From UBA5078 sp040384465 (GTDB lineage: Bacteria > Pseudomonadota > Gammaproteobacteria > Pseudomonadales > Pseudohongiellaceae), in contig JAZKJF010000008.1 of NCBI GenBank assembly GCA_040384465.1, positions 124,001 to 188,000 of the forward strand: a DNA stretch of 64,000 bases. The letters are read 5' to 3'. The notes beneath the pieces were generated by a model. The model had not been told where the DNA came from and did no database searches. It saw only the letters and a program-made list of their open reading frames with translations. Both the position numbers and the translations under genes were made by a program. Position 1 is the first letter of the stretch; every line of letters begins with the position of its first letter. This document shows, piece by piece, positions 53,102 through 62,239 of this stretch.

Positions 53102-54241
53102 TCAGATCACAATCAAATCGGCCTTCAGCGACCCGGATTGCTTGAGTGCTTCCAGGATTGCCGCCAGATCCCCCGGCGCAGCCCCCACCGCATTGATTGC
53201 CTGCACGATCTCGGAAAGCGTCGTTCCAGTGTTGAAGAGGAACATGCGATTACTCTCCTGCGCCACGGTCAAGTCGGATTCCGGTGTCACCACCGTCTCC
53301 CCCTCCGCCAACGCGTTGGGCTGACTGACCTCAAGACTTTCCGAGATGGTCACTGTCAAGCTGCCATGAGTCACCGCAGCCGGTGCGACCCGCACATGCT
53401 CACCGATGACAATAGTGCCGGTGCGCGAATTGACGATCACTCGCGCCACTGCAGCGCCCTGCTCCACCTCGATATTTTCCAGCTCCGAGACAAAAGCGAC
53501 CCGGGTCTGTGAATCCAGCGGTGCTGACACCTTGATGGACACCGCATCAATCGCACTGGCCGTGCCCTCACCCAGGAACATGTTGATGGCCTGCGAGACA
53601 CGCTGCGCCGTAGTGAAATCCGCACGTTTGAGATTGAAGGTCACGCTGTCACCGTCGCCGAATGCAGTCAGCACCTCGCGCACGGTGGTCGCCCCGCCCG
53701 GGATGCGGCCCACGCTCGGCACGTTGATGGTGACACTGGAACCGTCGGCAGCACCGACGCCAAGGCCGCCGACGATCAGGTTGCCCTGCGCGATCGCATA
53801 GACCTCGCCATCAACACCTTGCAGGAAGGTCCGCTCCAGGCTGCCACCGCGCAGACTCTCGGCGTTGGCCAGCGACGAGACCGTGATATCGATGGTTTGT
53901 CCCGGCTTGGTAAACGCGGGCAGCTCTGCCTGCACGGACACCACCGCGACGTTGGAAAGCTGGAAATTCTCGCCCGGTGGCAAGGGAATGCCGAACTGAT
54001 TCAAGTAGGCGCGGAAGGATTCTGCCGTGAACGGTGCCTGAGTCGTCTGGTCACCGGTCCCATCCAGCCCTGTCACCAGACCGACGCCGACCAACTGGTT
54101 GGCTTGCACGCCCTGCAGATTGGCAATGTCCTTGAGACGATCGGCACTGGCCGGAGCCACCCACACGCTAGCGTTCAGCGTCACCGTCAACAACAGGGCG
54201 ATGAGCGGATTGGTCGTAGTCTTTCTGATAATCGTCAACAT
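53102..54241 (-). CDS. flgI: Flagellar P-ring protein FlgI
   Basis: FlgI forms the periplasmic bushing around the rod. From ATG 54241 (AGGA 8 bases upstream) it has 379 aa, with a signal peptide ending APASA. The family sequence DRLKDIANLQGVQANQLVGVGLVTGLDGTGDQ follows. Other family segments are FQLSNVAVVSVQAELPAF, GTIVIGEHVRVAPAAVTHG and the C-terminal AINAVGAAPGDLAAILEALKQSGSL. The longer frame upstream has no convincing start. Confidence 0.97.
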   Translation of the reverse strand: MLTIIRKTTTNPLIALLLTVTLNASVWVAPASADRLKDIANLQGVQANQLVGVGLVTGLDGTGDQTTQAPFTAESFRAYLNQFGIPLPPGENFQLSNVAVVSVQAELPAFTKPGQTIDITVSSLANAESLRGGSLERTFLQGVDGEVYAIAQGNLIVGGLGVGAADGSSVTINVPSVGRIPGGATTVREVLTAFGDGDSVTFNLKRADFTTAQRVSQAINMFLGEGTASAIDAVSIKVSAPLDSQTRVAFVSELENIEVEQGAAVARVIVNSRTGTIVIGEHVRVAPAAVTHGSLTVTISESLEVSQPNALAEGETVVTPESDLTVAQESNRMFLFNTGTTLSEIVQAINAVGAAPGDLAAILEALKQSGSLKADLIVI

Positions 54242-54314
54242 GTCATGTTCCTGCCTGTGTGGTCCTGCGTGTCTGAATGCGATCTGGATAAACGTCTCGA
54301 TCTGAACAATTCGC

Positions 54315-55034
54315 CTAGAAAGGCCACAGATTCCCAACGAAGAACTGCGTCAGCCAGCCCGCCTCGTTGGTATCGGCCAGCGTGCCGGTGCCGCTGTAAG
54401 CGATGCGGACATCGGCGACACGGGTGGACAGAATCGTATTGTCCGGCGAAATGTCTTCCTTACGTACCAGCCCGCTGATGCGAATGAATTCGTTGCCCCG
54501 GTTCAGCTGCAGCCATTTCTCGCCGCGCACTTCCAGCAGACCATTCGGCAGCACGTTGGCGACGGTGACGGTGATGCTGCCGGTCAACTGGTTGCTCTGA
54601 TCGCTCTCGCCCGTGCCTTCGAAATCCACTGCGTTGGACGCATTGGTCGCCAGATTCAGGCCGGTGCCGAGGAAGCCATTCCCCAGCACAGCGGCGTCGT
54701 TGACCGTCAGTTGATTCTCGCGGCTGATCGAGGTGCCGGAGGATTTCCTGGCCGAGGTCGCCTCGTTAAGCGCGATAGTCAGCACGTCCCCTACCCGGTG
54801 CGCACGGCGCTGGTAGAGGTCGACGGCGCTGCGGGCCGAATAGATCGAACCGGTCGCTTGGGAGGGCTGAGCCAGGGTCTGCGTCAGCACGGGAGCGAAG
54901 TGCGGATCGTTCGGCTCTGGCAGCGCTACCGGTTGCGCGGCACAGCCAACGATCAGCAGACCGGTACTCAACAGACCTGCGAGCTTCAAGCGTGCGGCAA
55001 ATCCTGTGGCAGTGCGGATGTTCGTGGTTGTCAT
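54315..55034 (-). CDS. flgH: Flagellar L-ring lipoprotein FlgH
   Basis: FlgH forms the outer-membrane ring. From ATG 55034 (GGAG 7 bases upstream) it is 239 aa, with a lipoprotein signal ending LLIVGC (Cys31). GSIYSARSAVDLYQRRAHRVGDVLTIAL and the C-terminal DISPDNTILSTRVADVRIAYSGTG are typical. flgI follows after about 70 bases. Confidence 0.97.
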   Translation of the reverse strand: MTTTNIRTATGFAARLKLAGLLSTGLLIVGCAAQPVALPEPNDPHFAPVLTQTLAQPSQATGSIYSARSAVDLYQRRAHRVGDVLTIALNEATSARKSSGTSISRENQLTVNDAAVLGNGFLGTGLNLATNASNAVDFEGTGESDQSNQLTGSITVTVANVLPNGLLEVRGEKWLQLNRGNEFIRISGLVRKEDISPDNTILSTRVADVRIAYSGTGTLADTNEAGWLTQFFVGNLWPF

Positions 55035-55093
55035 GTTGCTTCTCCGGTCGACCCCAAGCAGATTAAAAAAGGGATTGTTTAAAAAATGTCTTA

Positions 55094-55879
55094 TCAAAGA
55101 TTCTGGCTGATGAACTGCAGCATCTGGTCCGCTGTGGAAATCACCCGTGAGTTCAACTCGTAAGCGCGTTGCGTGGTGATCATGTTGACCAGCTCTTCCA
55201 CCACCTCGACATTCGAATTTTCCAGCGAGCCTTGCACCAGCACCCCCACGCCGTTCTGGCCGGGTGTCGTTTCCTGCGGACTGCCACTGGACGCCGTCTC
55301 GCGGAACAGGTTGCCGCCCATCGCCTGCAGGCCGGCCGGGTTCACGAAATCGACCAGAGGCAGCGTGCCGACCTGAGTAGGCGCAGTCTCGCCGGAGATC
55401 ATCGCGCTGACGGTACCGTCAGTGCCGATCGTGATGGTGCTGGCGTTGGTCGGGATACTGATGCCGGGGTTCAGCGTCAGGCCCGAGGCATTCACCAGCT
55501 CGCCGTCGGCGCTCAGGTGGAACTGGCCATCACGGGTGTAAGCGGCGCTGCCGTCCGGCATCTGTATCTGGAAGAAACCACGGCCGTTGATCGCCACGTC
55601 CAGCTGCTCTTCAGTATTTTTCAGAGCGCCCTGGGAGAAGATCTTCTGAGTGCCGACAGTGCGTACCCCGGTACCGATCTGCAGCCCGGAGGGCAGCTCG
55701 GTGTCCTGAGTCGAGGCGGCGCCCGGCTGGCGATAGATCTGATACAGCAGATCCTCGAACACTACGCGGTCACGCTTGAAGCCGTTGGTGCCGACGTTGG
55801 AGAGGTTGTTGGAAAGGCTGGTCAGTTGTTTGTCCTGAGCCGCGAGTCCGGTTTTCGATACGTAGAGTGCTGCGTGCAT
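55094..55879 (-). CDS. flgG: Distal rod protein FlgG
   Basis: FlgG builds the distal rod. The 261-aa protein starts MHAALYVSKTGLAAQDKQLT with the rod motif SLSNNLSNVGTNGFKRDRVVFEDLLYQ. It ends SLENSNVEVVEELVNMITTQRAYELNSRVISTADQML, both invariant in FlgG. The length is normal. Confidence 0.98.
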   Translation of the reverse strand: MHAALYVSKTGLAAQDKQLTSLSNNLSNVGTNGFKRDRVVFEDLLYQIYRQPGAASTQDTELPSGLQIGTGVRTVGTQKIFSQGALKNTEEQLDVAINGRGFFQIQMPDGSAAYTRDGQFHLSADGELVNASGLTLNPGISIPTNASTITIGTDGTVSAMISGETAPTQVGTLPLVDFVNPAGLQAMGGNLFRETASSGSPQETTPGQNGVGVLVQGSLENSNVEVVEELVNMITTQRAYELNSRVISTADQMLQFISQNL

Positions 55880-55943
55880 GATGCTTTTCCTGTGCCAGGG
55901 CCCGACTATCCGGACCTGTATTGACTCTTGATTAATCGATCTA

Positions 55944-56684
55944 TTATTGGACTTGCAACAGCTGTGCCGAAGTTTCGGAATTCTGCTGTGCGGTCTGCAT
56001 CATCTTGATACTCATCTCGTAGCTGCGGGTCAGGCTTATCATCTCCACCATAGCGTCGACGACATTGACGTTGCTGCCTTCCACGAAGCCTGAGCTGACG
56101 CGCACCGCGCCATCCGCCTCTTCCGGCGCGCCATCACGGCGGCGGAACAGGCCATCGGCCCCTTTGACGAGGTCCTGGCTGACAGGGTTGACGAGTTTGA
56201 TGCGGTCAAGCGCGGAGATGACCTCCGGCCCCTGACCAAGTTCACGAATGGAGAGTGTGCCGTCGGCACCGATCTCGAGTTTTTCGAAGGGCGGCAACGC
56301 GATAGGACCGTTATTGCCCAGCACCGGCAAGCCACTTCCGGTCTGCAGCTCGCCGAAGGGCGTCAGTTGGAGTTCGCCGGCACGAGTGTAGGCTTCGCTG
56401 CCGTCAGCAGCTTGCACGGCAATCCAGCCATCGCCATTCACGGCGAGGTCCAGATCGTTGCCAGTCTGGCGCAGCGGACCCCGGGTGAAATCCGTGGCAG
56501 GGTTGTCGACGCGGGTGTAGGCACGGGACGCGAATCCGTCCCCGGTCACCGGCAGTGCGCTGGCCTGTGCGAGATCGGCACGAAAACCGGTAGTGCTCGC
56601 ATTGGCCAGGTTATTGGCGTGAATCGCCTGCGCCACCATATTCTGCGTGGCGGCGCTCATGCCGACATAGAGTGCTTTATCCAT
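55944..56684 (-). CDS. flgF: Proximal rod protein FlgF
   Basis: A 246-aa rod protein. It starts MDKALYVGMSAATQNMVAQA with NNLANASTTGFRADLAQASA. VTGDGFASRAYTRV, a FlgF-type segment, follows, and the protein ends SNVNVVDAMVEMISLTRSYEMSIKMMQTAQQNSE. The length is normal and no repeats are inserted. It sits between flgE and flgG. Confidence 0.97.
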   Translation of the reverse strand: MDKALYVGMSAATQNMVAQAIHANNLANASTTGFRADLAQASALPVTGDGFASRAYTRVDNPATDFTRGPLRQTGNDLDLAVNGDGWIAVQAADGSEAYTRAGELQLTPFGELQTGSGLPVLGNNGPIALPPFEKLEIGADGTLSIRELGQGPEVISALDRIKLVNPVSQDLVKGADGLFRRRDGAPEEADGAVRVSSGFVEGSNVNVVDAMVEMISLTRSYEMSIKMMQTAQQNSETSAQLLQVQ

Positions 56685-56740
56685 CTTCTGCTCCTGTTGC
56701 CTGGTAAGTGATCCCAGGCATCAGAAGCTGAAGGCTGGAA

Positions 56741-59700
56741 TTACAGGTTGATAATGGTCTGCGTCGCGGAGTCGGTAGACTCGATAATCTGCGCGGCGGC
56801 CTGGAAGTTTCTCTGCGACACGATCAGCTGTACCAGCTGCTCGGACAGGTCCACATTCGAATCTTCCAAGGCGCCCGATTGGATCGCGCCCAGACCTGCG
56901 GTGCCGGCCCCGCTGGGGGTTCCTTCACCTGACTCTGCTGTACCAGCAAAGCGCGTGCCACCTATGTTGGCCAGCTTCGATGGATCAGCAAAGTCAGCCA
57001 GAGCGACCTCGCCGAGGATCTTCGACTGCCCGTTGGAGAAGCGCGCAGACACCAGCCCGCGGGTGTCGATCTCCAACCCGGTCAGCTGCCCTTTCGCAAA
57101 ACCGTTCTGGGTATTGGACTGCACAGCGAAGTCACCGCCGAACTGGGTCAGCGCGGTGAGGTCGACTTTGAAGTTGGAGTTGGTCAACAGATCGGCGACG
57201 GTATTGTCACCCGGCACCGGACCGGCACCGGCCGGTTGCCCGGAGGCGTCCAAAGGCGTCCAGTTGGTGATGTAGATCGGATCCTGCGTGGTGTCATACA
57301 GACCATTGGCACTGAAGCGCAACGTGGACTTGGCCATCGTCGCCTTCTGGTCTACAGACCCCGGGTCATAACCAATGTTCTTGCCATCGATCTGGAAGTA
57401 CACGCTCCAGAGGCTGCCGTCCGGGTTCAGCTCAGTCGGTCTTTCCTTCACAAAGTACTGGGTCAGAGTGTGCTGGTTACCAAGGCTGTCGAACACCGCA
57501 ATGGCGGTAGAACGGTAGTAGGTATTGGCATCTTCAGGGTCGAAGGTATTGAGTTCGAACTGGGAACCTTGCAGTGCATCCACTTCATCGATGTTGCCGA
57601 AAATACTGCTCTGGGTAACCTGAATGTCCGCGCCATTGGGAAGCTTGCGCGCGTCCTGCATGGTGACGTTCTCATCCAGCGTGAAATCCACGACGCCGCC
57701 AATGACGATGGCATCGTTGTTGAGGTTGGACAAGTTGTCGATCTGCGCGCTGGGGGAGTTCACAGCGATTTCGTTGGCGCCGGTGCTGGCATTGCGGGTG
57801 GATCCCGTCACGGTGATCGAGCCGCGCCCGTTGGCGCCACCGCTGAACACCAGATCAAGTCCGTTGTTCTCTGTCACTTCCAGAACCGGGTCGCCGTCCT
57901 CGTTGCTGACAATCTTGGCGGTGAGGTTACCGGACGAAGCATTGATCTGGTTGGCCAGATCAGTGTAGCGATCCGAAGGCTGCACCTGGGTGGACTCGAA
58001 GTTGATGCCGTTGATGGCAAAGCGCAAGGGCAGGTTAGGGTCGGCGAAGGGGTCCGCAGAGCCTTTGTTCTCCGGGTCACCACTGTTGGTGCCGGTGATA
58101 TAGGCCACCGTACTGGCTTTGGCGGTGATGCCGGCGACGTTCGAGAACAGCGCTGCGACTGCGTTGGCAGAGGCTCCGGCGGGCACGGTGATCTGCTGAC
58201 GGTTGCCCTGGTTGTCGACGACCTCGATAATCTCCTTGGTGTAGCCATTGGAGACTGCGGTCATGCCTGTATTGTCATACTCGTTGCCGGTGAAGGTCGC
58301 CACAGAGCCAAAATCCAGCCCTGGTCCGTCGCCTGCAGTGCGCTGCCCCACCAATGCTGAAGTGTCACCCACGACTGACGGCGAAGGCACTACCGCCGGG
58401 TCGCTGACCAGCACCGACAGGAACGAATCGGGTCCTGTGTCCTCGGTTTTGATAGTCAGTTCACCCGTCAACGGGTCCATGCCAGCGACCACTTTGATGT
58501 TGCCGGGCGTGAACCCCATTTCTGTATTGATGAGGTTCTGCAGGGCATCCACCAGTTCGGTGCCAGTCTCATACTCAGTGTCCAGAGTAATAGGGCCGGA
58601 GGTGACGGCAGGGTCGCCATTGATCTCGTAGGAGATCGTAAAAGTGTAAGGCGTAGTGGCAAAGTCATAGCCATTGCTGACATCCACGCCACCCTGCGAG
58701 GTCGCGGGCACGCTATCGGACTCCACTTTCAGCTCATACTCGGCGGAATCGGTAATCTCGAAAACAAACTGGCCGTTGGCCGCAATCGAGACCTTCACGG
58801 CACCAGGCAGTGAAGACTGGTTGATCTGGCTCTGAATCTCGTCTTCCAATGCTTCAAGGCCGGAGTCTGAGTATTCACCCAGGTTGGCCGCCGGCCCCCC
58901 TGCGGCACGATAGTCTTCTTCCAGTTTGATCTGCAGCGTCTCATCGCCCACTGAAATGGTGAAACTGGTGTCGTTGGCCCCCAGGAAGTTCAGGTTTTCC
59001 AGATCCAGAGTACCCGTGCGACGCGCGGTGGAGAATTCCACGACCTGATCGAAGTTGACGCTGCCCGCCGTCGAGATGATCGGGTCAATCGACAGATTCT
59101 GGTTGCCAGCGGTCGTGGTTTTGAACGTGAAATTTCCCAGGTTGTCGATGGACACATCGATCTTGCCCAGCAAACCGGCGCTGGAGTTGATTTCGCCCTG
59201 AATGAAGTCTTCCAGCGCTTCATTGCCCGAGCCCGCACCACCACCCAGTGCCAGTGCTGCAGCCCCTGTGTTGCTGAAGTCATCGTCGATCACGATCTCG
59301 CGGGACACGCCATCCAGCGTGATAGTCAGGCCGGTGGGCGGCGCCGTCTTGCCGCGCACGTCAGTGGCAGAAACGATGCTGGACGCCAGCCCTTGCACCG
59401 CATTGATGTTGATGCGCGAGGAGTCGCCCTGCGCGGCGGTAGTCAGGATCAGACGGTTGTTCTCGACAGACACCACGACGTTGTCCGGCGATGCCAAACC
59501 AGGCGCTGCGTCCAGTTGAGTCTGTACATGATCGCGTACTTCTGTGGCGCTGGCAGTGTCCAGAGAGCTCAGATCAATGGCGATGTAAGGGCCACCGTTA
59601 ACGCTGATGGAGAAACCCTGCGCCCCCCCCGCTGTATCGAAATCCAGACCGTTCTGAATATTGGCGCTGCCTATCGTACGAGCGGCAGTGGTGCCGGAGA

Positions 59701-60328
59701 AGTCCGTCCCCGTCGTGGAAAGTTTGCCCGCAATCTGTGCTTCGCGAGCGATACGCACACCGAGCTGCGGCACCCCGGAAACACCGCTGTTGGAGATCAC
59801 CTTGCTGCCGATGATGGAAGACGGCGTCGCACCCGCATCGAGGTTGATGGCGCTCGCCACCAGTGTCGTGGCCTGTGGAGGAATGGAGCCGGTAGTCACC
59901 ACCAGATCGCTCAAGGGTCCGCCACCAGCCGCCTTGCCCTCGGACGTTGCGGCAAAGCCTTGCAACCTCTCGCCCATGCTGTTGACAATATTGCCGCTCT
60001 TGTCGGTCCCGAAAGCCCCGGCACGGGTGTACACGTTGCCAGCCTCACCACGCAGGATGAAGAAGCCACCGCCGTTGATCGCGAGGTCGAGGGTGTTGTC
60101 CGTGAAGGAGATGTTGCCCTGGGCAAAGTTCTGCGCAATTTCCTGCAGTCCCACACCGCCGCCCTGCTGCCGGGAACCGCCACCACCGACCGTGGCGGCA
60201 TAGACGTCGGCGAACTCCGCACGCGACGATTTGAAACCGTTGGTGCTGGCGTTGGCGATGTTGTTACCGGTGACCGCAATCTCTTCCTGCGCCGCGTTGA
60301 GGGCGCTCAAACCAATGTTGAAACTCAT
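56741..60328 (-). CDS. flgE: Giant hook protein FlgE (1195 aa)
   Basis: FlgE polymerises into the hook. The D0/D1 ends are typical: MSFNIGLSALNAAQEEIAVT, GNNIANASTNGFKSSRAEFADVYA, and the C-terminal SNVDLSEQLVQLIVSQRNFQAAAQIIESTDS. The conserved FlgE domain with VFDSLGNQHTLTQYFVK lies at about residues 940-1110. Common FlgE proteins have 400-460 residues (Campylobacter about 860). Here residues 200-840 are an insertion with five or six repeats like Flagellin_IN at about 226-308, 332-415, 448-535, 553-643 and 763-828. These include FSISVNGGPYIAIDLSSLDT, VVSVENNRLILTTAAQGDSS and VSIDNLGNFTFKTTTAGNQ. The frame is continuous. Confidence 0.94.
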   Translation of the reverse strand: MSFNIGLSALNAAQEEIAVTGNNIANASTNGFKSSRAEFADVYAATVGGGGSRQQGGGVGLQEIAQNFAQGNISFTDNTLDLAINGGGFFILRGEAGNVYTRAGAFGTDKSGNIVNSMGERLQGFAATSEGKAAGGGPLSDLVVTTGSIPPQATTLVASAINLDAGATPSSIIGSKVISNSGVSGVPQLGVRIAREAQIAGKLSTTGTDFSGTTAARTIGSANIQNGLDFDTAGGAQGFSISVNGGPYIAIDLSSLDTASATEVRDHVQTQLDAAPGLASPDNVVVSVENNRLILTTAAQGDSSRININAVQGLASSIVSATDVRGKTAPPTGLTITLDGVSREIVIDDDFSNTGAAALALGGGAGSGNEALEDFIQGEINSSAGLLGKIDVSIDNLGNFTFKTTTAGNQNLSIDPIISTAGSVNFDQVVEFSTARRTGTLDLENLNFLGANDTSFTISVGDETLQIKLEEDYRAAGGPAANLGEYSDSGLEALEDEIQSQINQSSLPGAVKVSIAANGQFVFEITDSAEYELKVESDSVPATSQGGVDVSNGYDFATTPYTFTISYEINGDPAVTSGPITLDTEYETGTELVDALQNLINTEMGFTPGNIKVVAGMDPLTGELTIKTEDTGPDSFLSVLVSDPAVVPSPSVVGDTSALVGQRTAGDGPGLDFGSVATFTGNEYDNTGMTAVSNGYTKEIIEVVDNQGNRQQITVPAGASANAVAALFSNVAGITAKASTVAYITGTNSGDPENKGSADPFADPNLPLRFAINGINFESTQVQPSDRYTDLANQINASSGNLTAKIVSNEDGDPVLEVTENNGLDLVFSGGANGRGSITVTGSTRNASTGANEIAVNSPSAQIDNLSNLNNDAIVIGGVVDFTLDENVTMQDARKLPNGADIQVTQSSIFGNIDEVDALQGSQFELNTFDPEDANTYYRSTAIAVFDSLGNQHTLTQYFVKERPTELNPDGSLWSVYFQIDGKNIGYDPGSVDQKATMAKSTLRFSANGLYDTTQDPIYITNWTPLDASGQPAGAGPVPGDNTVADLLTNSNFKVDLTALTQFGGDFAVQSNTQNGFAKGQLTGLEIDTRGLVSARFSNGQSKILGEVALADFADPSKLANIGGTRFAGTAESGEGTPSGAGTAGLGAIQSGALEDSNVDLSEQLVQLIVSQRNFQAAAQIIESTDSATQTIINL

Positions 60329-60424
60329 GTTGACACCTCATCCTCTAGGGGTTGAAACCGTTATATTGATCGTTTTAAATGCTTTAACTTATCTCTATAT
60401 CTTTATGAATTTGTTACAAACTTG

Positions 60425-61108
60425 TTAGTTAATCTGGATCACTTTATCGAGCGGCGTCGGGCCGATACCGGCAAGGTTCAAGGTCAGGCCGCCACCGGGC
60501 TCAATGGTGACGCTGTTGACGTTGGCGCTGAGGTAAATCGGCAAGGCCTTGTTCTGATCGCCTTCGGGCACTTCCACGCTGAAGGAATACATGCCCGGGG
60601 GGAACCGCTCGTCATTGGCATCGAAGCCGGTCCACAGGAACTCGGCACGCCCTTCGGCCTGCGGACCAAGATCGAAGCTGTCCACCTTCGAACCGCTGCT
60701 GTTATAGACATTCAGTTGCGCCTGTCCGGTAGCGTGCGGGATATCGGCAATCACGCTGACACCACCGGTCTGGGTCAATGCCGTGATGTTGCTCTCGACG
60801 TGCACAGGGCGGCCGACCAGAGAGGTCGCCTGCAGATGCTGAGTCGACTGGAAGGAGTTGGAGAAGTCGCTGAAACTGGTCGACATCTTCTGCTGCTCTT
60901 CAAGCGACGAGAATTGCGCCAGCTGGGCGACGAACTCGCCATTCTCCTGTGGCTTGGTCGGGTCCTGATTCTCCAGTTGCGCAACCAGCAGTTTGAGAAA
61001 TTCACTGCGCCCCATGTCGTTGTTCTTGGCCACCTCTTTGCCACGATCGGCAAGGGAGTAATCCGCCAGAACTCTGCTCAACGCGCTGTTGTCACCTATT
61101 TCACTCAT
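60425..61108 (-). CDS. flgD: Hook-cap scaffolding protein FlgD
   Basis: FlgD caps the growing hook and is shed. The 227-aa protein has the N-terminal GRSEFLKLLVAQLENQDPTKP and QLAQFSSLEEQQKM motifs, then an FnIII/tudor-like C-terminal part (about residues 90-225, LVGRPVHVESN, WTGFDANDERFPPGMYSFSVE). The length is usual for the family, in contrast to the hook protein it must fit. Confidence 0.96.
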   Translation of the reverse strand: MSEIGDNSALSRVLADYSLADRGKEVAKNNDMGRSEFLKLLVAQLENQDPTKPQENGEFVAQLAQFSSLEEQQKMSTSFSDFSNSFQSTQHLQATSLVGRPVHVESNITALTQTGGVSVIADIPHATGQAQLNVYNSSGSKVDSFDLGPQAEGRAEFLWTGFDANDERFPPGMYSFSVEVPEGDQNKALPIYLSANVNSVTIEPGGGLTLNLAGIGPTPLDKVIQIN

Positions 61109-61164
61109 AGTGGCCTCCTGTCGGCCCGGTCGGTGTTGCGGTATTCAGTGATTAGACTTTTCAA

Positions 61165-61614
61165 CTACATCTGCCCAAGTGAGAGTACGCGTTGCATCAT
61201 CGTGCGGGCGGCGCTCATGACATCGACATTGGCCTGGAAGGAGCGCGATGACGAGATCATGTTGGTCATCTCTTCCACGACATTGACGTTCGGGTAGAAC
61301 ACATAACCATCGGCATCGGCCAGCGGATGCTCCGGCTCGTAGCGTGGCTGCAAAGGTGCTTCAGACTCCATCATGCCTAGCACCTGCACGCCTTTGCCGC
61401 TGTCGGCTGCCTGCAGGGCGAAAGGGTCGACGGCGCCGCCACCAGCCAGTGCCGATTGCACAGCGGAGAACACCGGGTAGCGGGCTTTGTAGACCGCATC
61501 GGCGCTGCCAGCAGCGCTGTTGGCATTGGCCATGTTGCTGGCCGTGGCGTTCAGGCGAATGCTCTGGGCACTCATGGCAGAACCGGAAATATCGAAAATG
61601 CTCATCAGGCTCAT
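61165..61614 (-). CDS. flgC: Rod protein FlgC
   Basis: A 149-aa rod protein. It begins MSLMSIFDISGSAMSAQSIR with LNATASNMANANSAAGSADAV and ends PNVNVVEEMTNMISSSRSFQANVDVMSAARTMMQR, the FlgC signature. It starts 4 bases after flgB. Confidence 0.97.
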   Translation of the reverse strand: MSLMSIFDISGSAMSAQSIRLNATASNMANANSAAGSADAVYKARYPVFSAVQSALAGGGAVDPFALQAADSGKGVQVLGMMESEAPLQPRYEPEHPLADADGYVFYPNVNVVEEMTNMISSSRSFQANVDVMSAARTMMQRVLSLGQM

Positions 61615-61618
61615 GGGA

Positions 61619-62053
61619 TTACTCTCCTCGCAGGGCTTTGATCAAGCCGGTGAACTTGCCGTTGAGAAACTGGAAACTGGCCTGATGCTCCAGCGCGTTG
61701 CGGGCGAAGGCAGCATTTTCGAGCTGCTCGTCCACGGTGTTGCCGTCCAGAGAGGGCTGCGCGGGAGTGCGATACAGGAGGTCGTCGTCGGAGAACGTGG
61801 AGACAGTGTTGCTGATGTGGCCTGCATTACTGGTCTGTAGTGCCAGGCGTTGGGTGGAACCACTGCCTGCCAGCCCCTCTTCTGCTCCCATTCCCATGCG
61901 GCCACGCAGCACACTGGCGAAATCGAAGTCGCGGGCCTTGTAGCCGGGGGTGTCGGTATTGGCGATGTTGCTGGCCAGAATCGTGGAGCGCTGGTCGCGC
62001 AACAGGAGGGCCTGTTCGTGGACACCGAGGGCGTTGCTGAAGTTGATGGTCAT
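61619..62053 (-). CDS. flgB: Proximal rod protein FlgB
   Basis: A 144-aa rod protein. It has the FlgB N-terminus and LASNIANTDTPGYKARDFDF, then GNTVDEQLENAAFARNALEHQASFQFLNGKF near the C-terminus. It is the first gene of the rod-hook unit and is preceded by a sigma-54 promoter. Confidence 0.97.
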   Translation of the reverse strand: MTINFSNALGVHEQALLLRDQRSTILASNIANTDTPGYKARDFDFASVLRGRMGMGAEEGLAGSGSTQRLALQTSNAGHISNTVSTFSDDDLLYRTPAQPSLDGNTVDEQLENAAFARNALEHQASFQFLNGKFTGLIKALRGE

Positions 62054-62099
62054 GGGTTTGCTCCGTACATAATCCCGACTTGCTTGTGAACGGGAAGGA

Positions 62100-62114
62100 G
62101 CAATACTTATGCCA
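62100..62114 (-). promoter_or_regulatory. Sigma-54 promoter of the flgB operon
   Basis: The minus strand reads TGGCAT-AAGTA-TTGC, matching RpoN at the GG and GC positions with correct spacing. It lies 47 bases ahead of the flgB ATG in the AT-rich gap after cheR. The start would be near 62088. Confidence 0.85.
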
Positions 62115-62239
62115 AATAAAATATTTCATTTATTTCAAATGGTTGCAATTTATTGAGAGTGGAGACAGAGGCAATCGGCAAGGCTTTTCCGCTCTGGGCG
62201 GCAAGGCGGCGAAAGCAGGAAGGCAGAATTGGCAAGAGG

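Noticed and set aside
51887..53512. A 541-codon plus-strand open frame opposite flgJ and part of flgI
   Set aside because: It crosses two real genes and the sigma-54 promoter, with no ribosome site or recognisable domain; it is a shadow of GC-rich codons.
57236..58360. Long plus-strand open frame opposite flgE
   Set aside because: Antisense mirror of the repeat-rich FlgE coding sequence.
38863..60328. Fusion or assembly artefact as explanation of the giant flagellar proteins
   Set aside because: Each frame is continuous, begins and ends with the correct family termini, and the inserts fall in exposed middle regions; three independent artefacts of one type are unlikely, though long reads would settle it.
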